A stretch of 64,000 bases of DNA from Sipunculus nudus. Its lineage: Eukaryota > Annelida > Sipuncula > Golfingiida > Sipunculidae. The position numbers were made by a program, and so were the translations under genes. The stretch lies in contig CM049309.1 of assembly GCA_026874595.1 (NCBI GenBank), positions 71,658,926 through 71,722,925 on the forward strand, in the 5' to 3' direction. The notes under the pieces are model-generated. The model was given only the letters and a program-made list of their open reading frames with translations, was not told the DNA's origin and made no database searches. Positions 1 through 12,712 of the stretch are shown here, one piece after another; the stretch's first letter is position 1; each line of letters begins with the position of its first letter.

Positions 1-52
1 ATTTCTAGGTAACTATAATACATGGCATGAATAGCTAAAAGCATAAAATATT

Positions 53-325
53 CTATGATGAAACACTATGCTCAGTCTGAATCTGAAGTAAATATTGCTT
101 AAGTGCCTGTTTAAAAGAGTGTAGTCCTACTGAAGCTTTCACCAGTTCTGGAAGGTTATTGCACACATTGGCACCCATGAATCTGAATGACCGTCGCATC
201 ATCTCCGTGTGAGCAAAAGGCAGAGTCAGTTTTTCCTGAGATTTAGATCTTAAGGAATAGGTTATTAGATCACGAAAAGTCAGGTATTCATAGAAGTGAT
301 TATAAACGTGTCTCCCCAGGAATTT
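53..325 (-). pseudogene. C-terminal scrap of a non-LTR retrotransposon reverse-transcriptase ORF
   Basis: The minus strand is open for 90 codons between stops at 326-328 and 53-55. The end reads RSFRFMGANVCNNLPELVKA, then SFKQALKQYLL. The pattern (R/S)F...(A/G).. WNxLP .. I/V(R/K)xS .. SFK..LK.YL is the usual C-terminus of LINE ORF2 proteins; the LINE at 21076 ends in the same way. No reverse-transcriptase core is present, so this is a 3' fragment. Confidence 0.55.
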
Positions 326-2112
326 TTATAAACAGCTATGAGCTGAAATCAGTCAATAATTGTCAGGGTTTTTTGGGTGACCTCCTTTATTTATTGTGCT
401 CACTTAAGCCCTTTTCCACAATCTAGGAAACACTAAATATGATATATCTTCATTAGTTTATACCTGTGCAATATAAAAAGCTGGCCTTGCCTTTAGAAAA
501 CTTTCTACCTCTGCATATCTGCAACCTATCATTTTAGGTTACATGTTTTTCCCGTTTGTCAACATTGTTGTGTTTACAAACATGTTGTTGATAAATAAGT
601 TCATACATCCTTCACGGAGGCCTCATAAGAACTTTTCGTAACCAGAATTACCTTTAGATCACTAATATATACACAGAGGAAGCCAGAAATCAATAAGCCA
701 AAATATTGTTTAATTAGTTTCATATAAATGTAAAATTATAAATCAGTTCACCATATTGTACAATAAGCAAAGCGGAATGGATCATATCAACAAACTTACA
801 TCTATTATCCTCAGGTAGGGTATACATACTTCATGTACCAATTGACACCTCTGGTTAGATGCATAATATTGCTTATTCATTTCAGGTTTAAAATATGTAC
901 AAATCTAACTTCAAATAAACATCATACCTGACCTTTTACAATGGAACAGTTGAACAACTCATGTGACACCAAAGGAGTTCATTCATATTCATAGAAAGTT
1001 ACAACATAACCGCCATCTGAAATTTACATTATTTATATATTTGTATAATTGCCAGAAGTAACACTGTCATTGTTAATGATATAATCCATATCAGCGAGAT
1101 TCACTAAAAATTCTTTTGGATTTATTTAAATTGTTTATATTTGCTGTTAAATGTACATTTGTTGCCAGATATGATAAACATTAATTTTTTAATTTAAAAA
1201 TGGATGAATTTTTCTTTGAGTTTAATATTGATGCTAAAATGTATTTCAGCATTTCAAGCAAAATAGTTTAACAATACTATGACCTGAAAGGAGCTAAGCC
1301 AGCAGTTAAGTTAATATGTAGGGTTCATATAAAGTCTAGGCATCATTAAAAAAATTATATGAAAAAAAGAAGTTGAGTCCTAAATGTTTCCTCCTTTGAT
1401 GATAAATAGGTTATCTTCAGGTAAGGCAAGGCACCACATCCGGTATATGTGTAGCATCTAACATTAGAACAAGCCTTGGGAGGACGAGGGACACAGAACA
1501 TTCATTTAAAAAGTCCATAATGAAAGTTATAAATCTTACTGTGGAGGGTCCTTTGATGAACTCTAGAGAGGTGACTTCCTGAATGATGTTTGTCCAGTAC
1601 TTGAAAAGATTGACTTAATGACGACTTGTTCTCGTGTCAGTTGAATGATGGCAGTGTTATCATTAATGGGTATAAAGCATGACTGTATTTTACCATATGA
1701 GTGGGAGGGAATGGCCAACATCTAGGTTCTTTTTTACTAACTGAGGGAAGTTTTCATAAAAATTTGTTCTCAACTTTTTGTACTTCGTGAACTTTGCATA
1801 TGTGCTAAATAAAAATAATGTCACTGAAATACATAACTTAACCTTAAAATTTAGAAAGCACTGACAAAAACATAAGTCTTCCAATTTATGCAAAATTTAA
1901 ATTAAGTTCATTTGCCAAGTATAATTAACCAACTTCTCATTTCTTCGCCACAAGAATTACTTTGCTGAAGCAGATGCTCTAGCAATTTCATGTAATCATA
2001 ATGGACTTGAAATAAAAAGCATTTATTTTGTGATGCAGCTGATTTGTTTGTATAGCTGGATGGTCACTGACCATTTTCCGACACATCTGTACATTCACCT
2101 TGGAGAGCCTTT
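326..2112. other. intron sequence, nothing recognised
   Basis: AT-rich sequence with no exon of the missing N-terminal SH2 half found on the plus strand and no repeat I can name. Confidence 0.5.
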
Positions 2113-2945
2113 TTCACCCTTTCACCAGAGGTCAATTCTACCCAAAATGAACCTTCCAGTTAGGCAGTGTGGGATGGCCAGGAACCCCTTGTCTCAACTG
2201 TCAGACTTTAAAAACAAAATTTGTTACATTTCAAGGAAACATGCACTTTCTTTTTGTCCCCCGCTTCGACTGAAAGGGGTAATTTGATTTAGGTTTGTCT
2301 GTCTGTCTGTCCTTCAGGTTTCTTTTCTGTGTGCTAACTTTCCTCAATTTTATCTAATTTCATTCAAATTTTGGTCAGTGATTGCTCTCATGCATACCTT
2401 AGTTGGGATTGGTTTTGGAGTGTCTGTCTGAAAATTAATTATCACCAGCTCCAAAACAAACAAAATATTTCCCTTTTGTTCCAAAATCAAAACAAAGTAT
2501 GACATGTAGAGACATCTTCAGGGGACAATGAAAACTAAAACACAGGCACTATGACATGTGGAGACATCTTCTGAGAAAAATAAAAACTAAACATATTGAG
2601 AAGGCAACCATGAACATCACAGGAAGCTAAAATAACAAGAGGCAGAAGCAGGGGACATAAAATTTGCTTGTTACATTTAATATTTATATGCTTATTAAAT
2701 ATTAGACATTCCGTGAAGTCCTTACCACAAAATACAAAGTTTTTATGTAATTTGCCCTGAAACATTTCTTATCCAACAAACTTAAATGGACTATATTACC
2801 CTCTTCACTTCATTTTTACCTATGCCAGCGCGGTATGTAAAAGCCCCAGTCCATTGTGGGCTGCAGATTTTGAAGCTGTTAAACCCTCCCCAACAGAGGC
2901 ATACACTTGTGAGTCCGATTGTGCTTAGAGTGGTCAAATTGGTCA
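2113..2945 (+). repeat. dispersed repeat, copy 1, split by an insertion
   Basis: The parts 2113-2240 and 2685-2945 match 39165-39590 in order and orientation (shared words include CACCAGAGGTCA, TTTATGTAATTTGCC and CCCTCTTCACT). About 445 bp between them are absent from the other copy and include a short GTCTGTCTGTCTGTCC tract. Neither copy encodes anything recognisable. Confidence 0.6.
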
Positions 2946-4032
2946 TCATTTCTCAGATGTTAAACTTGTGAATAGTGTATACTGAATTTGCCATATTTTT
3001 TTATTTGTTTTACCCATACAGTTTCATTGCAAATTAAATCACACTGTGCAACTCAGGCAATCAGCAGCATACCTTTTTTTTTCCTTTGGCCAAAACATAT
3101 TATAGAGACGTGGACAGGGGTACAGGTATGGACTATAGAAAATTATCTTAACTCAAGGCAAACATGTACAGTTTCTATGCTAGATACAAAATTAGGGGGG
3201 GTATCATGTGATGACCAACTGATGAGAACAAAACAGCCAAAAATGATAAAAAATAACAAAGAATTTAATCCAGGACTTCCAGAAGGTTGTTTACCACTCA
3301 CTGGCTGCTCCACAGCAGTCAATAAAGCCTAGACCTATTGTATATCCTTCCAAACTAGGCACAACATCCAACGCTCATCAAAATTGCCTTTCAGCCCACA
3401 GCCTCACTTCAGACTCAACATCGGGCTGATGTCTTATGCTGAACAGGCACCTGCTCCCAGCAGAGTAGACTGGTACTTACTCACAAACAAAATCCTAACT
3501 ACCCTACCCCTAACTCACTACAGTATGATCCAAAATATTTAAATACTTGGGTTAACAAACAAATAGACTGACAGACAGACAAACTTCTGATTGATGAATT
3601 TATTACCTTAATTTAACCACCTTGATAAAGATTTGAATTATGGTTAAGTTTAAGTTGGACCACAGCTGGACACTAAATTTTGAAGATTGTATTTAACTCA
3701 AAACTTCAAGGTTGTATTTCTGATCATTTCCTTTTTCTCTCAGGGAAGATTTTCCCTCTGTTCTGTATCTTTTTCTCTCATACATTGATTTGTTAGTTTC
3801 TTTACATTTGATGTTACAGTAAAGCTTTTTCAAGGAAAATTGGTTATTTAAATTTTGTAGATAATTGCTGGTGATTAAAGGATTTGGTGAACCATGACAC
3901 ACATTTCTCTTAGTTTCCATTCATATATTTCTGAAGCACACACCAAGGTTTGATGTGGAATCTTGCTCAGGTAGAAATGTGTTGTCTGACTTTTGTCTGG
4001 TATTAAAAGGGCCTGTGCTCTGTCATTTCCAG
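2946..4032. other. intron upstream of exon a, nothing recognised
   Basis: Open frames at 2988-3332 (plus) and 3693-4060 (minus) have no recognisable domain or splice context. Exon a begins at 4033. Confidence 0.5.
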
Positions 4033-4273
4033 GGTACACCACTACAGCATAGAGAGACAAGTTGATGGGACAGTCATGATAGCCGAAGGGAAGAGGTTCC
4101 CAGGTCCTATTGAGCTAATAGAACATCACAAGTTGGAGCTGGACGGCTTTCTCGTTAAACCATCTGTTCCATGCATTGTACCTGATGGACAATCACCTAT
4201 GGCATGGCCAGGAGTCCCGATGATTGAGCTAGACAAAGCTTTATTAGCAATGGCAGAGTCCAAAAATTTAAAG
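4033..4273 (+). CDS. SYK: SYK exon a: second half of N-terminal SH2 and start of inter-SH2 linker
   Basis: The acceptor TTTCCAG ends at 4032 and the donor GTACTG starts at 4274. The first base completes a codon begun in an upstream exon that is not in the window. The translation begins VHHYSIERQVDGTVMIAEG and passes through PIELIEHHKLELDGFL, matching beta-D to beta-G of a SYK N-terminal SH2, then a linker reaching AESKNLK. An open frame from the internal ATG at 4076 covers most of it, but that ATG lies inside the SH2 fold and is unlikely to be the real start. The SH2 phosphotyrosine-binding arginine of this domain must be in the missing upstream exon. Confidence 0.88.
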
Positions 4274-4523
4274 GTACTGTAATATGGTACTGCAGATTTA
4301 TAAGAATTTCATTTATTTGAATTTCTCTGTTGCATGTCAGAGTCATTCATTTCTTAGTTTAAAGATCAATTATTTACTACCAATGTTGCATATCATAGTC
4401 ATCTGGTGTCTTTTCTTGACATTAATCCTCTGTTCAAATCCAATCTTACTGTGCCTGCATGTTTCAGTATATGGTACCCTCATGATTTGTTTGTCTTTAC
4501 ATCAGGCAGTACAGAGATATTTC

Positions 4524-4631
4524 CAGTAAAGAAAAACCTTGCCTAATGACCACATTTTAGTGACCACCTCAAATAACGACCACTTATTCACGGTTCCAAT
4601 GTTTTTTTCAATTAATTTCGAGGTTTCACTG
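4524..4631. mobile_element. short TIR element (MITE), CAGTRRAACCTC type
   Basis: The left end reads CAGTAAAGAAAAACCTTGCC and the right end, reverse-complemented, reads CAGTGAAACCTCG. Several short ACGACCAC/TGACCACC motifs resemble those of the 17125 element. The right side is followed by TA but the left is not preceded by TA, so the left edge is decayed. Confidence 0.5.
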
Positions 4632-4921
4632 TAATGTCTATAGCCTGCATGATATATGGAACTGAGTTCGTTTTGCTGATTGAACACTGATAAAGGTTAG
4701 AGTACTGCCTGCCAGGGGACTGTGTGTTCAGATGACTCATCTCTTAGATACACGTGTCTCATATCACACCATAACAGGATGTAAAGGACAAAAATTTTTA
4801 ATTTGTATGAAGGAATTTTTATAGTCAATGATCATATAATCAAGGGTGGTGTATTAATGAAAATATGAAATAATACAATTTGATCATTTAACAATACTTC
4901 CTTGAATTGTATTTGCTGTAG

Positions 4922-5082
4922 GGGGATCAGCTAGCTCTTGCCCTGGGACCACAGCGACAGAAGTTTGTTGCCATGGTTGCCAAAGAGATGCATCGAGGAC
5001 AAGCATGGTTTTACGAAAACATATCACGGAGTGAAGGCGAGGAAATCATGAAACGTAGTGGTCACAGAGACGGAAAATTCCT
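4922..5082 (+). CDS. SYK: SYK exon b: inter-SH2 helical linker and start of C-terminal SH2
   Basis: The acceptor AG is at 4920-4921 and the donor GTGAGT starts at 5083. The frame enters at phase 0 and leaves with two bases of a codon. It encodes GDQLALALGPQRQKFVAMVA, which fits the coiled-coil-like inter-SH2 linker of SYK, then WFYENISRSEGEEIM, the alpha-A start of the second SH2 with its conserved WF and ISR. It ends at GKFL, so the FLVR motif is split across the intron to 8990. Confidence 0.92.
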
Positions 5083-7345
5083 GTGAGTGCAAAGCTAAGT
5101 CAGTCAGTTCTCACATATATGGTATACAGAAAATGTTATTTAAACACCTTCTGCTACATGTGAAGCCAGTTTCTGTACAGACCCACTGTACTTGACTCAA
5201 CCCTGGAAAGCATTTGAATCTTAAAAGGTCACCATTGATTAACCAGGCATATCAGGTATACATGAAATACAGTATTCTCCCCTGGAAATAGAAAAGTGTC
5301 TGCCAAGATTTCATTCTGAAAGTGAAACCATTCTTTATGGCTTAATCACAGTAGAAATTAATTTGCACCATGCACAATCAGTGCATGATGTGAAAGAAAA
5401 CAAAAACACATCCTCCTGCAACACTATCATAAATCAAGATAGCGACCAACAGCAAAAAAGTCTAATTTATTCATGACAGGTATCACAACAAGTGCAGCTT
5501 CCTTCCTTGATTGCAAGTTTTCATCCATGCACAGTAACTTACCTTGTGGTAAATGTGGGAGTGTGGTCTTATTTTAGTCAACAAACACACTTGGATTGTA
5601 TTCATCAATGCAGAAAATTGAATTTGTATTGATTCAAAATGAACTGATAGCTGAAGATAACACACATTGTGGCAAGTTACTAAGTATCCCTAATTAGCAT
5701 GACAAGGCTTAGCCTGAAGGCTTACAGTTTTCAAAGACTTTATACATTGGATGCATAGACAAATACATTCCCTGTAGTCAGGTGACAAAGACTGAGAAAT
5801 GGTTATGGTGAATATGGCATGACAGTCCATGTTGATTGACAGAATATCACAGGGAGATGAAAGTGCATGTGCACTTCAATAAATTCAGTAGTAACACAGC
5901 ATATTGGTAAATTCCCTTGCATGTTAGATGAATTTCTGATCACACAAATACATTAATTCGTCGCACAGGTTACTAGACTATAGCAACCTGTATGCAACAC
6001 AGGAAATGACTTTCTACCCTAGTGATGCACTTTTAGTTTGGTTTGGTTATTCACATGTGACCTTTTGTGTTATATCATTACTAGAAGCCTAATGTCATAA
6101 TGTCATCATATTGAAAGATAATCTTCATTGTCCTGGAGGAGACAATGCCATCTGTTGTCCTTCATATTGTCTTTAAGTAGAGAGTCTAATATTTCATTTT
6201 TTCACTGTTTCTATTTTCCCTCCCACATAAAGTTTCATGTTTCTTCAAAATAAGTAAACCTACATGTGTGTCAAGCTTTCATGCTTATCAATAGAGAAAC
6301 AGGAACATTTCTGTTATGCGATTGAAAAATGAAAGGAAAGTAAAAAATTATAAATCTACAACAAGACACACCCAAGAGATTTGGTGTTGTGTGGTGTTTG
6401 TGGTGAAAAGTTTGTTTTTATATTTGTTGTGAAATTATAGATAGTATGCAGAAATACCATTATGGATTAACTGATCATAGTGATAATAAACAATGGTTAT
6501 TTGAAAGCATTCTGTGGGGAAAACCACTAGATTATTGTCAGTTTCCTTAAAAGAATTGATAAATACGAAGCCTGTACTGATGACAAGTCAAACAATAGGT
6601 CATTGATTACTGAAAGGGACATAATCAAGGGCAATGTTATGCTCATAATCTTTCACACTATCAGTTCAGTTTTGCTTTATAAAAAAAGTTTCCAGCAAAA
6701 CCATCACAGTACACATTCTCAATAGCTCCCATATGGCTGTTTAACATCTTGTTATGGTTTTGCTTGTGAGTAAAAACATCCATGTGTATTTGTTTACAAT
6801 AACAAGGCCATGTGACTGGAGGATTGATTTTGCTCATGCTGGACAGATCCCAAACAAGGACTAGTCCATATATGGACCTTCTTGTCCTCTGAAAAATCTC
6901 TGCTCAGTGGACATTGCAATCCATGGGTTGAATATAAATTCAATGAAGAACATGTCACAACAGATCTGTATGATAGGTCCAGTGGCTCCAGCTGAAATGA
7001 CACAAGTAGCACAGTGTGAGCCCATGTATCGGGTCCCTAGAGCTAGTGGGAACATTACATTTTTGGGGCCAAGTCAGTCAGGACATTTCCAGATTGACAG
7101 GTGTTGTTTCCCGGGCAAGTCCCATATGTTGTGTTTATAATAATGCCTGTAATCGCACCCTGTCCACTTTTTAACACTCATGTACAGGAGTAAGCCAATG
7201 ATTTCATAGAAATATTTTGGCAGGTACAAATTTATTTAAAAGAGAAGACTATGGTTTTGGTGAAAATGAATAAATTACGATGATTTATAAATTTCATGTT
7301 ACAAAATAATCTGGGAATGAAAAATAAACTGGATAATAGGAATGC
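5083..7345. other. intron between exons b and c, first part, nothing recognised
   Basis: AT-rich sequence. Short open frames around 6794-7140 on both strands show no domain and no coherent splice context. Confidence 0.5.
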
Positions 7346-7353
7346 TAATGTAT

Positions 7354-8162
7354 TAGTGTTGGGACGATATGGGTTTTTGATATCATGATAATTATTCAAA
7401 TTTTATCGCGATATACCGTGATATCGCAATATTTTTAATTATATATAATGGCATTAATAAGCCATCAATAATGATATTAATAACAACCATCTTTAAAGTT
7501 TTGACTTTATACAAGGGGTTAAGTATTAAAATAAAGAGATGTAAGTTGCATGGAGGTCCTGCAGGTGTGCAAGCTTGAGGCGCGGGAAGTCCTGCCCTCA
7601 TTGTCGAATCACGCTTGTCAGAACTTTCCATCAGTTTCCTATAGCTACATAAAAGCCGGAGAATCCCGGCGAATTTTCGGAGAGCGTGTCATACCAATTA
7701 TGGCTAAATATACCATCTCAATTTTATATGGCAAAATATGCAACCCGTATGGAATGTTCGATTAAGTGGTGACACTTTTATGTTGACATTTTCCTTCCAT
7801 GCAATAAAAGCATAAATATGTGTATTTATTGCTCTTTCATTATAATGTTATTTTCTCCTGGAATTCTCAAGCTTTTGTACTCTCTGATTCATCCTGCTAC
7901 TTCCGGACATTTCCGACTAATCCGGAAGTCTGTAAGCACATGGTTCCATCCACACGCGTGTATTCAAATACATGTGGTTTATAAAAATAAATGTGATTCT
8001 TTGAAATAAATTTATTTTGAACTTCTAGGGCTTGCTTGTGAACCAAAATTGTGAACAAAAACTGATATCATGATATCACGATAATAGGAAAGTTGACGGT
8101 ATGATAACCGTAGCTGTCAGATATCGTGATAATACCGTATACCGGTAACCGTCCCAACCCTA
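7354..8162. mobile_element. non-autonomous hAT-like DNA transposon
   Basis: The left end TAGTGTTGGGACG and the right end CGTCCCAACCCTA are inverted repeats matching at 12 of 13 positions. They are flanked by 8-bp near-duplicates TAATGTAT (7346-7353) and TAGTGTAT (8163-8170). An 8-bp duplication and a CAGxG-like terminus are typical of hAT elements. Subterminal regions are full of ATATCGTGATA/TATCACGATA motifs, which could be transposase-binding sites. No transposase frame is present. Confidence 0.72.
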
Positions 8163-8170
8163 TAGTGTAT

Positions 8171-8989
8171 TGCACCCAGTACTATTGCACAGTGGCCTAT
8201 TGGCAGGCCATATATTTGGGATCACATGATAATTACATCCAAATTATCACATTTTAAAATCTGTGAGGAACAGTGACTCAAGGAGTTATTTCCCCGTGAC
8301 AGTCAAATACAAAATATGCTTCATTGGCTGACCATTCTTCTAAAAACAACAAATTGGATGCAACTATTATTTTTATCTCCCTGAAAGCAAGGCTCTTGCA
8401 CTATTGCTAGAGACCTTGCTTTGCCTAGCTAGCTATTTCATGAGTTTTGAGCACGGCAACTGAACCAGTCAAAGTGACTCGCAATATGCTGGCTCTACAC
8501 ACCAAGAAAAATAAATATGTTTTTACCTTTATACCAGCAGTCTTTCAATGCCAGAACATCTTTAAGAATCTGACGAGAAAAAAAAAGAAGACTTGACGTC
8601 ACTTGCGTGGTCTTTTGTTTTACATGATGTCTTTATTTGAAAACTTCAAACCCAGGCTTTGGCTCAAAACATATTGGTTCATTTGCAGTTTGAAAGCACC
8701 AAACCAGTGTCTACAATCAGCATTGGCCAAATTGGTATTGGCACAGATACTGTGTGAATAAGGATAATTTGTTTTGCAAATCTGTCCAAGGATCCAACCA
8801 AATTCAGCCTTTTTGTCTGTTTGTTCACATGATATGTCAAAACATTCTCAGTGAAATTCAGTGAAATTTTGTGGATTCATGGGCAATGGTCCAAGGAATT
8901 ACTTAATAAAATTTTGGAAGCCCAAATGCAATGTTATATGTGCACAGTGAATGTTAGCTGTTGATCCACTCACCTCTTGTACATTGTAG
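8171..8989. other. intron before exon c, nothing recognised
   Basis: No exon signal, repeat or open frame of note. Confidence 0.5.
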
Positions 8990-9125
8990 AGTGAGGACTA
9001 AGAGTACTGGAGATCTGGCCGTGAGCCTCAGCTATAAAAACATGACCAAGCACTACAAAATCATCCTGTATCGAGACAGCAGGCTGGGAATTCAAGATGG
9101 ACCAAAGTTTGAAAATATTATGGAT
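8990..9125 (+). CDS. SYK: SYK exon c: core of C-terminal SH2
   Basis: The acceptor TTGTAG ends at 8989 and the donor GTAAGT starts at 9126. Joined to the preceding exon it restores FLVR (Arg at residue 136, the beta-B phosphotyrosine-binding arginine), followed by TKSTGDLAVSLSY and KHYKIILYRDSRLGIQDG, then KFENIMD. This matches beta-C to the alpha-B start of the SYK C-SH2. It leaves at phase 0 and joins exactly to the exon at 15302. It is only 45 codons long and has no ATG-initiated frame, so it is easy to miss. Confidence 0.92.
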
Positions 9126-9481
9126 GTAAGTTAGAATAATAATATAATGATTAAATTTCACTGATCACATCATACACACTGTTGTCATTATAAATATCCT
9201 TTGCTTTAACATCTGCTTTGTATAACAAGATTTTCCAGGTTTCAAACCTAAGACACAGGGTGCAGAATTTTTATCAGAACAATGAGAGTATGGTATCGCA
9301 TTGTGCATCCAGCTCCAAGTTTTAAACCAACGACACCCTGCTCTCGTTGGTCTGAATCTTGGCCCTCTGCCAGCTCTGGTGACCCCAAACAAAGCAGCAG
9401 TTAAAGCGAAGGAGATGTGGAAGGACTGCAGTGTATATCCACTGTGTGAGGAGTGTACATGATCAAACATGAACATTAATA

Positions 9482-10428
9482 CAGTAGAACCTCCAAAGTG
9501 TGGACACTGATGGGACTGAACATTTTGCCCACAACAGAGAGGGGCCCTTAGTAGGGAGGTTATGAATTTTTAGGCGAACTTGCAATCTAATGGCTTACAA
9601 TTAATGGTATCAACACAAGAATATAACACAAGTTTTTAATGGTTATTAAATGAATGAAATATATATAAACAATTATATTCTGCATGAAAAATTAAAGTAA
9701 GTTATGGAAAGAAAATGGAAAACAGCACATTATGGTATAAACTTAAATGAGAATATTTAATTTCAAAACAATTACATAAACATTTATATTGACATGATTT
9801 TTAAATTATTTTTTATTTGACAGCCATTCATGAGCAATTAGAAAGCAGTGAATCTGATGTCGTTTTAAAAATATAGTGGTGCATTAGATGTTTATTTTAT
9901 GAACCTACCACTAAATTCACAAAACCTCTCCATAAGATTTACTTGAACAGAAACAGCTGACGTCAGCTTCAGTCGAGCTAATCAACTTCAGTTGAGCCAC
10001 TAGCACTGTTTTAGTCTCTACAGACAAGATCAAATTACAATTAAGATCTAAGAGAAAAAATTAACCACAGAGAGGGCAATTACCCCAGAAAATGTTACCA
10101 CAATGGCTCATCCAAACACCCCTGGCAGCATGTCAGGGAAACCACTAAGGATGTTTGGCAGCCATGTACACTGCTCAAGCTTCAAAAGACCTATTGGCTG
10201 GCCACTAAAGGTTAAAGAACCACATTGCACTGCACTGGGCTCGCCTGTTACTCTGGATGCAATACAGAAGTGTTTCGACAGCTCTGTAACTCAGAGTAGA
10301 TAGGTGCCCACAATTGAGAAAATAATTGTATGATAATAAATAATAAATTTTCAAGGGACTGCCTGTAAGTGGCCCTAAAATAGGAGGTGCCCTCAGTGCA
10401 GAGGTGCCCATAAGGAGAGGTACCACTG
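9482..10428. mobile_element. TIR element with TA duplication (pogo/Tc1-type ends, non-autonomous)
   Basis: The left end CAGTAGAACCTCC and the right end, reverse-complemented, CAGTGGTACCTCTCC are flanked by TA on both sides (9480-9481 and 10429-10430). CAGTRGWACCTC termini with TA targets are typical of pogo/Tigger and related mariner-superfamily elements. No transposase is recognisable in the 947 bp. Confidence 0.65.
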
Positions 10429-10880
10429 TATATGGTCTCTCAAGGCTTGGCCATATTTTGTTGCACTTTACAAAATTTCTGGTGTGATTCTGTGATCAAG
10501 AATAATATATCATGTATATAGCACTATTATACTACACTGTAATCATTGAGGTTATATTTTAAAACAGCTTACTGAAAGACACTAAATACTTAATCATCAT
10601 ATTCTAGAATTAAATGTTTGTCCTCTTTTGTCACCATGGCCTGTTGGAGCTAGAAGGTTTCAAATAAGTATATCTGATGTATAATAATTATGGTTTTGTG
10701 GCACAGATGACATATTAAGCTATTCTTTGTCAAAGAACTGAACCATCTGATAGTAACCAGCAGAATATCAGTGTATTTACAAAGTTGATTTCTTGCAAAT
10801 TATTAAATTCTTATATTTATTTTGTGGACATTGAATTGATATGTTTTATGAATTTATTACCTCTTAACCATTTAACTGTA
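10429..10880. other. intron, nothing recognised
   Basis: AT-rich sequence between the TIR element and the Helitron. Confidence 0.4.
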
Positions 10881-12698
10881 TCCGCCAAAACAGAGTTTTG
10901 CGGATACTATGTTTTCAGCTGGCCGCCGCCGCCGCCGCCGCGTAGGTGTCCGGAGAACTCCTCCGTAACCGCTGGGCGGAATTTTCCGAAACCCGGGATT
11001 ATGTTCGGGTCACATGTGAACTGCTGCGCCCCGATTTTGTTTTGACCTCTGACCTTTCCTTTGCGCTCTGCGTCCGTTTGTGCGTCTGTTTTCACACATA
11101 AACCAACATATCTCGGGAACTGTTTGACCGATCAGGAAAATTTTTTTGCACAAATGTAGCCCTCGGAGAGCTTTATAACATACACCAAAAATGGTGGCGC
11201 CACCTGCAACCATGTTTGCACAGTGTCCATCTGTTCGTCTGCCTTGGGTTAAAATCACTCATATCTCTGCAGTGACTTGACTAATTTACCTGAAATTGGG
11301 CATGCGTATACATCCTGGATAGCTTTTCTGATTTTATGACAGGTGGCGCCACCTACATTCACGTTTACGCTGCAGACATCCAAGCTCATATCTCGGGAAC
11401 CGTTTGACCGATCAGGAAAATTCTTTTGCACAAATGTAGCCCTTGGAGAGCTTTATAACATACACCAAAAATGGTGGCGCCACCTGCAACCATGTTTGCA
11501 CAGTGTCCATCTGTTCGTCTGCCTTGGGTTAAAATCACTCATATCTCTGCAGTGACTTGACTAATTCACCTGAAATTGGGCATGCGTATACATCCTGGAT
11601 AGCTTTTCTGATTTTATGACAGGTGGCGCCACCTACATTCACGTTTACGCTGCAGACATCAAAGCTCATATCTCGGGAACCGTTTGACCGATCAGGAAAA
11701 TTCTTTTGCACAAATGTAGCCCTAGGAGAGCTTTATAACATACACCAAAAATGGTGGCGCTACCTGCAACCATGTTTGCACAGTGTCCATCTGTTTGTCT
11801 GCCTTCGGTTAAAATCACTCATATCTCTGCAGTGACTTGACTAATTCACCTGAAATTTGGCATGCGTATACATCCTGGATAGCTTTTCTGATTTTATGAC
11901 AGATGGCGCCACCTACATTCACGTTTACGCTGCAGACATCCAAGCTCATATCTCAGGAACCATTTGACCGATCAGGAAAATTGTTTTGCACAAATGTAGC
12001 CCTTGGAGAGCTTTATAACATACACTGAAAATGGTGGCACCACCTGCAACCATGTTTGCACAGTGTCCATCTGTTCGTCTGCCTTGGGTTAAAATCACTC
12101 ATATCTCGGCAGTGGTTTGACTAATTCACCTGAAATTCGGCATGCTTATACATCCTGGATAGCTTTTCTGATTTTATGACAGGTGGCGCCACCTACAATC
12201 AAGTTTACGCTGCAGACATCCAAGCTCATATCTAGGGAACCGTTTGACCGATTGGGCCAAAATTTTGCATGTGTATAAATCTCACATAGCTCTTTATCAT
12301 ACGCAAAACTGGTGGCGCCACCTGAAGCCATGTTTGCACAGCTCCCATCTGTTTGTCTGCCATGGGATAAAATCACTCATATCTCGGCAGTGGTTTGACA
12401 TATCTGCCTAAAATTTTGCAAGTTTATACATCCCCGACAGCTCTCTTGATTTTATGACAGGTGGCGCCACCTGCATTCTATTTCATGCAGCAGATATCCA
12501 AGCTCAGATCTTGGGAACCATTTGACCGATTGGGCCAAAGTTTTGCATGTGTATAGAGCTTTCTGGATTTTTCGGTAGGTAGCGCAACCTACATACACAA
12601 TTTGGCTGCAGACATCCATGCTAATATGCAACACTTCACCCGTTCCACTCTGATTTAGGCGGATACAAGTAGTCGCTTGTCGACTACCCGTATTCTAG
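10881..12698 (+). mobile_element. non-autonomous Helitron with internal 280-bp tandem repeats (H1)
   Basis: The 5' end is TCCGCCAAAACAGAG preceded by A. The 3' end is a perfect 7-bp hairpin GTAGTCG-CTTGT-CGACTAC (12669-12687), seven bases, then CTAG followed by T. TC start, terminal hairpin, CTRR end and insertion between A and T are the Helitron signature. A 280-bp unit is repeated about four times between 11100 and 12240, with more decayed copies to 12500; each holds two GGTGGCGCCACC palindromes or variants. A GCC run lies at 10923-10940. There is no Rep/helicase frame. The identical short frames at 11343 and 11623 are by-products of the repeat. Confidence 0.8.
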
Positions 12699-12712
12699 TT
12701 GTGTATATTTTT

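Noticed and set aside
2988-3332. 114-codon open frame upstream of exon a
   Set aside because: No SH2 or other domain and low-complexity stretches; it does not supply the missing N-SH2 half.
4076-4078. ATG at 4076 as the SYK start codon
   Set aside because: It falls in the middle of the SH2 fold; in-frame SH2 sequence continues upstream to a clear acceptor at 4032.
11343-11835. Twin 70-codon frames beginning MAPPTFTFTLQTSKL
   Set aside because: They are two copies of the 280-bp Helitron tandem unit, not a duplicated gene.
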